This document shows, piece after piece, positions 8,289-13,495 of a stretch of 13,495 bases of DNA. Each line of letters starts with the position of its first letter. Positions within the stretch are counted from its first letter, which is position 1. Under the pieces are notes generated by a model that saw only the letters and a list, made by a program, of their open reading frames with translations, was not told where the DNA came from and did no database searches. The DNA is from a bacterium (GTDB taxonomy: Bacteria > SM23-31 > JAUVVT01): assembly GCA_030616165.1 (NCBI GenBank), contig JAUWXV010000085.1:1-13495 (forward strand), read 5' to 3'. The position numbers were made by a program, and so were the translations under genes.

Positions 8289-9291
8289 ATGTCGGAACAT
8301 TTAAATCGCCGTAATTTCTTGAAAAAATCTGCTCTCATATCTGTAGGAATTACAGCAGGTCTAAGTTTTGAAGAGCAAGCATTATTAGCATGGAACCAAA
8401 GAAGACAGAAGGTGGAGGTGCCGGAAGGTCCTATCGGAGGTATGCCAATGGGCAAGATTGGTAATATTAAGATTAGTAGATTAATCTGTGGCGGTAATCT
8501 ATTCAACGGCTATGCTCACAGCAGAGATTTGATTTATGTGTCCGCATTATTAAGGAACTATTTTACAGATGAAAAAGTTATTGAAACTCTGCGGATAGCC
8601 GAAGAAAACGGAATAAATACTTGTATAATGAACACAGGTTCAGCAAGTCGTGATGAAAATTCCATTAGAACTATCAATAGATATTGGAAAGAAGGCGGAA
8701 AGATACAATGGATAGCACAATGCGACTCATATGAACATGACTTACTTACTATCGTAAAAAGAGCAATTGATAATGGGGCTGTTGGAGCTTTTATACAGGG
8801 CGGTTGTGGAGACCGTTTTATACAAAATGGACAAGTTGACATGATCGGAAAGGTTGTCTCATTTATTAAAGAAAACGGATTAATTGCAGGTGTAGGGGGA
8901 CATTTAATTGAAGTGCCCATGGCAGTTGAAGAAGCAGGAATAGATGTCGATTTTTACCACAAAACTTTACACAGCCATGATTATTGGTCTGCTAATCCTG
9001 CTCTACCTCCTCGAGGTAATATATGGGATGTGACTCCAGAAAAGACCATCGAATTCATGAAAAAAGTGAACAAGCCGTGGATTGCTTACAAGATTTTGGC
9101 TGCGGGAGCAATACATCCAAGGATAGCTTTTAAATATTCTCTCGAAAATGGGGCAGATTTTATTAATGTAGGAATGTATGATTTTCAGATTAAAGAAGAT
9201 ATAATAGTTGCAAAGAGAGCAGTATCAGACACTTCCCAAAGAGAACGTCCATGGAGAGGTTAATAAATTTTATAGATCACCTGAAATTGGT
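8186..9291 (+). repeat. Duplicated unit, copy 2 (Tat/AKR-like gene with flanks)
   Basis: This is the partner of the unit starting near 6817. Similarity begins in the AAAAAATTC stretch about 100 bp upstream of the ATG and ends about 28 bp after the stop codon. The two copies are in direct orientation about 1.3 kb apart, as expected from a tandem duplication followed by divergence. Confidence 0.65.
8289..9263 (+). CDS. Tat-exported aldo/keto-reductase-like protein, copy 2
   Basis: This is a 324-aa protein. GGAGG at 8274-8278 is 10 nt from the ATG. The Tat signal is NRRNFLKKSALISVGITAG (6-24). The barrel-like body matches copy 1: MGKIGNIKISRLICGGN, EENGINTCIMN (105-115, Asn110 where classical AKRs have the catalytic Asp), GGCGDRFIQ, LIAGVGGHLIEVP, KPWIAYKILAAGAIHP, ADFINVGMYDFQ and a C-terminal RERPWRG. 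It keeps the segment missing from copy 1, residues about 228-248, with HDYWSANPALPP and RGNIWDV; its His, Asp and Trp residues could line a pocket. From memory, related Tat proteins annotated as hypothetical or AKR-like in Planctomycetes and candidate phyla have a comparable insertion, so this copy looks ancestral. It is probably periplasmic. The reaction and cofactor are unknown. It ends 43 bp from the convergent TPR gene. Confidence 0.78.
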   Translation: MSEHLNRRNFLKKSALISVGITAGLSFEEQALLAWNQRRQKVEVPEGPIGGMPMGKIGNIKISRLICGGNLFNGYAHSRDLIYVSALLRNYFTDEKVIETLRIAEENGINTCIMNTGSASRDENSIRTINRYWKEGGKIQWIAQCDSYEHDLLTIVKRAIDNGAVGAFIQGGCGDRFIQNGQVDMIGKVVSFIKENGLIAGVGGHLIEVPMAVEEAGIDVDFYHKTLHSHDYWSANPALPPRGNIWDVTPEKTIEFMKKVNKPWIAYKILAAGAIHPRIAFKYSLENGADFINVGMYDFQIKEDIIVAKRAVSDTSQRERPWRG

Positions 9292-9306
9292 AATAATAGG
9301 TATCAA

Positions 9307-11712
9307 TCATCTTTGTTGTTTTAACTTATCTATTTGTACCTTTAAATTTTTTGCATCGGGATTAAGTTTCAGCGCTTTTTCAAATTCGTTTATTGCTCGT
9401 TCTTTATTACCAATTCTTAAGTATAAATTGCCCAGTTCAATATAACCCTGAGTATTTGAAGGCGCAAGTGATAAGGATTTATTATACATTGAAATTGCCT
9501 CTGGGATGGTTCTATTATTTATTGAAAGTACTCTACCAAGCATAAAGCACACATTTGGATTATTTGGATCAGTCCGATAAGCAGTTCGGAAAGCTCCTTC
9601 TGCTTTCTCGTATTCTTTCTTCATCATATGTATTATTCCAAGTCTATGATGAGCATCTGCAAACTCGGGATCAAGTTTTAAAGCAGTTTCAAATTTCATT
9701 TGTGCTTTATCGAGTTCTTTTCTATTAAGAAAAACCACTCCCAAATTTAGGTGAGCACTTGCACGCTCAGGATCAAGTTTTATAACAGTTTCAAATTTCG
9801 TTTGTGCTCCATCGAAATCACCTTTAGATAATAGTACTAATCCCAATCCCTCATGAGCATCAGTAATATCTGGATTGAGCTTTATAGCAGTTTCAAATGA
9901 CTTTTGAGCTCTATCGTTCTCATTTCTATTCAGGTAAATTATTCCCAAATTCAGGTGAGCACTAGTACGCTCAGGTTCGAGTTTTAAAGCAGTTTCGAGT
10001 TCTATTTGTGCTTCATTAAGTTCACCTTTCGATAATAGTATCATTCCCAATCCCTCATGAGACAAAGCATAATCCGGATTGAGTTCTATAGATTTTCTGA
10101 ATGATTTTTCTGCTTCTTCATATTTTCCTGACTGCATAAAATCCATACCTTCTCTTGAATATGAATAATAATCAAGGAAAGATTCATGCATTCGTTTGAT
10201 ACCATCCGCTTTTATGTTTACAAATTCCGGAATGTTGGCAGCCCTGTTAGGAGCGGTGAAGTTCGACAGCAAGACTGGTGGACTATCATTGCCTTTTTCA
10301 TCAATGTGCGTAAGAAAAAGTTGGGTATACGGAGTAAAAACTTTAGATGAAAATACCAGCCACCTGCTATTTGGTGACCAGCTGTGCCAGGAATTCATTT
10401 GATTAGTGTTGCATCTCATCTCTCTAACATCTCCTCCCTCTGCAGGCATTATATAGAGCTTACTGTCAGGCTGTAGGAGCATAAAACTATTTGCCTTACA
10501 AAACACTATCCATTTCCCGTCAGGAGAATATTTAGCAAAATAATTACTCATGCCATTACCTGATGCACCTGCAATAGGTTTAGCTTCACCACCTTTTCCA
10601 TCATTAAATGGAATCCTGTATAAATCATACCGAAATTTTTTTCCTCCTGTAAGGTACTCCTTGCAATCCTCTTCTCCTAAAACCACTTTATTACCAATTT
10701 GTCGCAGGGAGTCTGCTTTATTTCTGGCAAAAACGATATATTTACCGTCGGGGCTCCAGGATGGATTACTCTGCACAAATCTTTTATCATCTGCTCCTGG
10801 CAGTGAATGGAAAGAACCTGTTTCCTTATTATAGTAAGCAAGAATGCCTTTGAGAGGGAAAAATAACTGGGAATAATAAAGGTCTGAAACAGGGACAAAC
10901 ACTGATCTATCTTTAACTGTACTTACTGTATATCTTCCGTCAGGTGATACCTGGGAAAGCAAGCCGAAAGTTAATTCCTGGTCTTCTTTTTTATAATCAG
11001 TCCAGGTAATTATTTTATCTTTAGTGAGTATTATATCTTCGGAGACCTTTGTAATTATATATGAACCTTTATCATTAGCGTAATCCACATCCATTCCTAA
11101 ATAATTTCCATCAGCAGTAAATGAATGACAATTCCCGCAGACCGCTAAATTCTCCAGCACTACTGGTGGGGAGTTATCTGAAGATATATCGCCTAAACGC
11201 CACTTTATTTCATCCTTGTGATCTACTGCATACTCAAACGGAAGAGGAACATCACGATAAAATATTGGTGCTCCAACTTCATCGCTGGATGTTTTTATTG
11301 AGATAGTTTTCTTCGAAAGGAAGTCTTTCATACCAACTATCTTTTTAAAACCGAGAATTGTAACCTTTGCCGTCTTCTTTAAGGTTCTCTTTTTTATATA
11401 TTCCCACATATCTCTTTGGGGAGTCCATTCCATTGAGGCTGTTTGAACTTCCAGAGGTTCATTTGTGTCCTGGAATTCAAAACGAAGAATCCAACTATTG
11501 GCGCCTGTTTTATCATCCCAGCGAAAAGTTGGTGAAGCAATCTCAGGTGGGAAAAGAGAACCATCAAACGGGTAAATAATTGATAACTCCTTTAAAAAAG
11601 AGTCGGGTAAAAAAGTATAAAAAATTCCATTAAACAAAACAACAAATAAGATAATAAATAGAATAATTAACAAGACAAAAAATAAAATAATGAATTTTAT
11701 TTTATTCAACAT
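9307..11712 (-). CDS. Membrane-anchored CxxCH / PD40 propeller / TPR protein
   Basis: This is an 801-aa protein from ATG 11710-11712, chosen because AAAGG lies 8 nt upstream and a membrane segment follows; an upstream TTG at 11782 would add 24 residues without a ribosome binding site. Residues 2-32 form a strongly hydrophobic anchor or signal (KFIILFFVLLIILFIILFVV). Residues about 50-180 look like a beta domain. CGNCH at 192-196 is a heme-c-type CxxCH. Residues about 254-457 carry four PD40/TolB-like propeller motifs (SPDGRYTV, WSPDGKYIVFAR, YSPDGKWIVFCK, WSPNSRWLVFSS). Residues about 519-801 form eight tetratricopeptide repeats, probably a protein-binding scaffold. Most of the chain should be periplasmic. 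Proteins combining PD40, CxxCH and TPR are found, from memory, in Bacteroidetes-type genomes without a settled function. The gene has its own promoter candidate and is convergent with the Tat pair. Confidence 0.8.
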   Translation of the reverse strand: MLNKIKFIILFFVLLIILFIILFVVLFNGIFYTFLPDSFLKELSIIYPFDGSLFPPEIASPTFRWDDKTGANSWILRFEFQDTNEPLEVQTASMEWTPQRDMWEYIKKRTLKKTAKVTILGFKKIVGMKDFLSKKTISIKTSSDEVGAPIFYRDVPLPFEYAVDHKDEIKWRLGDISSDNSPPVVLENLAVCGNCHSFTADGNYLGMDVDYANDKGSYIITKVSEDIILTKDKIITWTDYKKEDQELTFGLLSQVSPDGRYTVSTVKDRSVFVPVSDLYYSQLFFPLKGILAYYNKETGSFHSLPGADDKRFVQSNPSWSPDGKYIVFARNKADSLRQIGNKVVLGEEDCKEYLTGGKKFRYDLYRIPFNDGKGGEAKPIAGASGNGMSNYFAKYSPDGKWIVFCKANSFMLLQPDSKLYIMPAEGGDVREMRCNTNQMNSWHSWSPNSRWLVFSSKVFTPYTQLFLTHIDEKGNDSPPVLLSNFTAPNRAANIPEFVNIKADGIKRMHESFLDYYSYSREGMDFMQSGKYEEAEKSFRKSIELNPDYALSHEGLGMILLSKGELNEAQIELETALKLEPERTSAHLNLGIIYLNRNENDRAQKSFETAIKLNPDITDAHEGLGLVLLSKGDFDGAQTKFETVIKLDPERASAHLNLGVVFLNRKELDKAQMKFETALKLDPEFADAHHRLGIIHMMKKEYEKAEGAFRTAYRTDPNNPNVCFMLGRVLSINNRTIPEAISMYNKSLSLAPSNTQGYIELGNLYLRIGNKERAINEFEKALKLNPDAKNLKVQIDKLKQQR
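9656..10063 (-). repeat. Internal 204-bp tandem duplication encoding TPR pairs 2-3 and 4-5
   Basis: Landmarks recur exactly 204 bp (68 residues, two TPRs) apart. CCCAATCCCTCATGAG starts at 9842 and 10046. CCCAAATT..AGGTGAGCAC starts at 9740 and 9944. In protein, HEGLGMILLSKGELNEAQ is echoed by HEGLGLVLLSKGDFDGAQ, and AHLNLGIIYLNR by AHLNLGVVFLNR. The edges are approximate. The array appears to have grown by doubling a two-repeat unit. Confidence 0.75.
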
Positions 11713-11820
11713 GTTTATAACCTTTGGATTAAAATTATTGAAGAATGTATCGATCTTATCGAGAAGTTCGTTGGCGTAACACAATTTCTTTTTAATGCTG
11801 AATACACCATTAAATATAGA

Positions 11821-11849
11821 AAGTTAAGATTTTAGTGCTAATATGTCAA
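11821..11849 (-). promoter_or_regulatory. Sigma70-like promoter candidate for the CxxCH/PD40/TPR gene
   Basis: On the minus strand a perfect TTGACA (11844-11849) is followed after 17 bp by TAACTT (11821-11826), a moderate match to TATAAT. It would give a leader of about 100 nt to the ATG at 11712. Primary sigma factors of Bacteroidetes prefer different boxes, so whether this consensus applies depends on the lineage. Confidence 0.4.
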
Positions 11850-11936
11850 TAACGTAATTAATTTTTCCATCAATCGCAAGTGAAAACCATGAAAATTTTG
11901 TCTGATTTAATGTTGTGTTCCTTAATTGGATTGTGA

Positions 11937-12177
11937 ATACAAAAAAAGTATAAAATCAAATATTTCAGAGTTGTAGAAGCTAATAAAAAATTTATGAAAG
12001 TGCAATGGATGGAATAAATAGAATAAAAGAATTGCAGAATTTCATACAAATAATTGATATTAAAACTGAGTTACTGGAAGACAAAGTTTTTATTAGAGAA
12101 ACTATGAAAATAAAATATCAATAAGCAAAGAAGTAATTGAAAAAACTGAAAAGATTATTATTGAAAAAAACCCGTGA
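11937..12177 (+). pseudogene. Frameshifted remnant of an unknown gene
   Basis: Three plus-strand reading frames succeed one another with protein-like content and nearly abutting ends. The first, 11937-12017, gives KKYKIKYFRVVEANKKF and MKVQWME. The second, from ATG 12005 to 12124, gives NRIKELQNFIQIIDIKTELL, then EDKVFIRE. The third, 12100-12177, gives ISISKEVIEKTEKIIIEKNP and a stop. Single-base shifts near 12005-12015 and 12098-12102 would join them into about 80 codons. There is no clear start or ribosome binding site. I do not recognise the family. Lysine- and isoleucine-rich frames arise easily in AT-rich DNA, so chance is possible. Confidence 0.3.
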
Positions 12178-12202
12178 AAAGCATAAATAATAAAATCCAA
12201 AA

Positions 12203-12220
12203 ATTATTCTATAGAATAAT
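12203..12220. repeat. 18-bp perfect palindrome
   Basis: ATTATTCTATAGAATAAT is exactly self-complementary with no spacer. It lies in noncoding DNA between the remnant and the small hydrophobic ORF. It could be an operator for a dimeric regulator, but no regulator gene is present in the window and it is about 430 bp from the nearest secure gene start. Confidence 0.3.
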
Positions 12221-12272
12221 AGTATTATATTAAAAAATTTTTATTTCTTAATATTTACTAAATAAAATAAGG

Positions 12273-12368
12273 ATGTTGATTGTGTTACTTGAAATTTTAA
12301 CCCTTACAATATGTGGTGCTGCGATGTATCCCGTTAGAGCCTTTTGGACACTTTTCAGTACATTTTAA
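12273..12368 (+). CDS. Possible 31-aa hydrophobic small protein
   Basis: ATG at 12273 opens a 31-codon frame: LIVLLEILTLTICGAAMY followed by PVRAFWTLFSTF and TAA. The composition is that of a single membrane-spanning peptide with one Glu and one Arg. The only upstream purine run (AAAATAAGG) abuts the ATG, too close for a normal ribosome binding site. It may be a small membrane protein, a gene fragment, or chance; I recognise no family. Confidence 0.18.
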   Translation: MLIVLLEILTLTICGAAMYPVRAFWTLFSTF

Positions 12369-12638
12369 GGTATAGGTATCATTTTATCAAGTAATTTTTT
12401 TCATATTAAAATATCACATACAAATTTCACATATTTGTCGATTTTATGTTATGGAACAAATGTTCACTTATTATAGTATAATAATCGAAACAATGTACAA
12501 AGATGTAAAAAATGAAGCAAAAAGTAACAGAACAGCAAATATTGGAAGCTCTTGAAAATAAAAGAGATGAATAAATATTAACAAATTGGTAAACTCATAT
12601 TATTGCAAAAAGCGGGGATAACGAAAAGGTGTAGCACA

Positions 12639-12965
12639 ATGGGATGGGAAAATCGAGGAAATGGACGGTATTATTACCGAAAGAAACGTATAGGTTCTAA
12701 AGTAGTATCTGAATATGTTGGAACCGGTTTGATAGGAGAAATAGCTGAAGAATTTGATAAGTCAGAGAGCGAAGAGAGAATCCTTAGACATAAGGAAGAA
12801 AAAAAAGAGATTAGGTGTACTGCAGAAATTAATAATATTGTTAAAAAAATAGAAAATGAAATAAAATTACTAACTAAAGCATTTTTGATTTTAAAGGGAT
12901 TTCACACTCACAAAGGAGAATGGAGAAAAAAAAGAAATGAAAGAAAAGAATACCAAGTTATCTGA
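12639..12965 (+). CDS. Conserved hypothetical protein, GWENRGNGRYYYRKKR type
   Basis: This is a 108-aa protein. ATG 12639 is preferred over TTG 12603 because AAGGTG (12626-12631) lies 7 nt before it and the recognisable family start MGWENRGNGRYYYRKKR begins there. It continues KVVSEYVGTG (about residues 22-31). A charged, probably helical middle follows, and then KGFHTHKGEWRKKR near the C-terminus. From memory, short proteins beginning MGWExRxxxxYYYRK with an SEYVG motif and ending HxxxxWRKRR occur in cyanobacteria, Chloroflexi, Planctomycetes and candidate phyla, usually unannotated. The many Arg, Lys and Tyr residues suggest nucleic-acid binding, but that is inference. It overlaps the next gene by 29 bp, which implies translational coupling. 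Confidence 0.65.
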   Translation: MGWENRGNGRYYYRKKRIGSKVVSEYVGTGLIGEIAEEFDKSESEERILRHKEEKKEIRCTAEINNIVKKIENEIKLLTKAFLILKGFHTHKGEWRKKRNERKEYQVI

Positions 12966-13467
12966 ACATGACAAATTTGTGGAACTTTTCAGGAAAACAA
13001 ATACAGATAATCCTAACCCAAAGGATGTGGCTGAAATACGGAAACTTTTTGCATCGAATCCTCAACTTTATTATAATAAAATTAATGCGGCTGAACAGGC
13101 TGTTGAAAATTTGATAGATAAGGTAAAAGGAACAGCTATATCAAAAGAAATGCTTAAAATGAATGTGGAAAACTTCCGGTTAAAATTTGATTATGATGAT
13201 GCTTCTTTAATGGAAAAATTACTTATAGAACAGATTATTTTATGTTGGATGAGAATGTATATAATGGATAATGCATATACTTACAACTTAATGAATGAAG
13301 GGAGTTTTAGTCTTGATAAAGCACAATATTGGGAACGTATTTTATCCTCTACACAAAATAGGTTTCTTCGAGCAATAGAAACATTAGCACGGATTAGGAA
13401 GATAACACAGGCAACACTTCAAGTTAATATAGCAGCAGATGGGGGAAAACAAGTGAATGTGGCATAG
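12937..13467 (+). CDS. Conserved hypothetical protein ending in QVNVA, partner of the YYYRK gene
   Basis: This is a 176-aa cytoplasmic-looking protein with no signal peptide or membrane segment. Visible landmarks are NPNPKDVAEIRKLFASNPQL (25-44), LLIEQIILCWMRMY (95-108), a helical stretch YWERILSSTQNRFLRAIETL continuing ARIRKI (131-156), and the tail LQVNIAADGGKQVNVA (161-176). I associate this layout, especially the YWExxL...RAIETLARIRK helix and the xVNxA tail, with an unnamed family that sits beside the YYYRK gene in several phyla; I could not verify this here. GGAG at 12922-12925 is 11 nt before the ATG, inside the preceding gene. The coupled arrangement suggests the two products act together, perhaps in a complex. 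Function is unknown. Confidence 0.65.
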   Translation: MKEKNTKLSEHDKFVELFRKTNTDNPNPKDVAEIRKLFASNPQLYYNKINAAEQAVENLIDKVKGTAISKEMLKMNVENFRLKFDYDDASLMEKLLIEQIILCWMRMYIMDNAYTYNLMNEGSFSLDKAQYWERILSSTQNRFLRAIETLARIRKITQATLQVNIAADGGKQVNVA

Positions 13468-13495
13468 TTTACTTATAACTCGGGGCTTCTGCAAA

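Larger units (their letters stand above)
11713..12638. other. AT-rich divergent intergenic region, about 925 bp
   Basis: This region lies between the TPR gene and the small-gene pair. It contains the TPR promoter candidate, a frameshifted coding remnant, an 18-bp palindrome and a 31-codon ORF, each listed separately. A 20-codon frame from ATG 12512 (MKQKVTEQQILEALENKRDE) also stands out but lacks a ribosome binding site. A TATAAT at 12477-12482 on the plus strand could serve the downstream pair, with only a poor -35 box. No RNA gene or mobile element ends were recognised. Confidence 0.45.

Noticed and set aside
8261-8920. Minus-strand frames of 81 and 120 codons opposite Tat-protein copy 2, with similar ones opposite copy 1
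   Set aside because: They mirror the duplicated coding sequence; their similarity to each other is explained by the paralogs, not by independent coding.
11713-11784. 24-codon N-terminal extension of the CxxCH/TPR protein from a TTG
   Set aside because: No ribosome binding site for the TTG; ATG 11710-11712 has AAAGG at 8 nt and is followed directly by the membrane segment.

Overview
The window is AT-rich bacterial DNA with 8 protein genes that I can support, one of them cut off by the left edge. It has no RNA genes, insertion sequences or CRISPR arrays that I can see. The left half encodes a TonB-dependent receptor, a secreted protein with a T9SS-like C-terminal domain, and a PorV/PorQ-type outer-membrane protein. 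This points to a Gram-negative member of the Fibrobacteres-Chlorobi-Bacteroidetes superphylum or a related candidate phylum (KSB1, Marinimicrobia, Cloacimonadota or Calditrichota-like). The exact phylum cannot be settled from this sequence.

Layout. (1) Bases 1-6069, minus strand: an outer-membrane operon read right to left. It runs TonB-dependent receptor (3088-6069), 720-aa secreted Fn3/T9SS-CTD-like protein (893-3055), then PorV/PorQ protein (1-816, partial). The gaps are 32 and 76 bp; the second holds a hairpin just before the PorV ribosome binding site. (2) 6070-7003: a long AT-rich divergent intergenic region with tandem -10-like boxes, an orphan very strong Shine-Dalgarno sequence and a possible coding remnant. 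(3) 7004-9263, plus strand: two tandem paralogous Tat-exported proteins resembling aldo/keto reductases but lacking the classical catalytic Asp. They arose by a duplication that included their flanks, and copy 1 has lost a 13-residue segment. (4) 9307-11712, minus strand: a membrane-anchored protein with a CxxCH heme-type motif, PD40/TolB-like propeller repeats and eight TPRs, convergent with the pair. A good sigma70-like promoter lies upstream. (5) 11713-12638: about 900 bp of AT-rich DNA with a frameshifted coding remnant, an 18-bp perfect palindrome and a small hydrophobic ORF. (6) 12639-13467, plus strand: two overlapping small genes of unknown function whose motifs recall a conserved hypothetical gene pair.

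How they may work together. The minus-strand operon looks like an outer-membrane uptake/secretion set: the receptor imports a ligand, and the secreted protein is probably handled by a PorV-like shuttle. The Tat-exported paralogs and the heme-motif/propeller/TPR protein also act outside the cytoplasm, so nearly the whole window concerns the cell envelope. A functional link between the two blocks is not shown by the sequence. The most novel material is the 12639-13467 pair and the divergent Tat-exported AKR-like paralogs.
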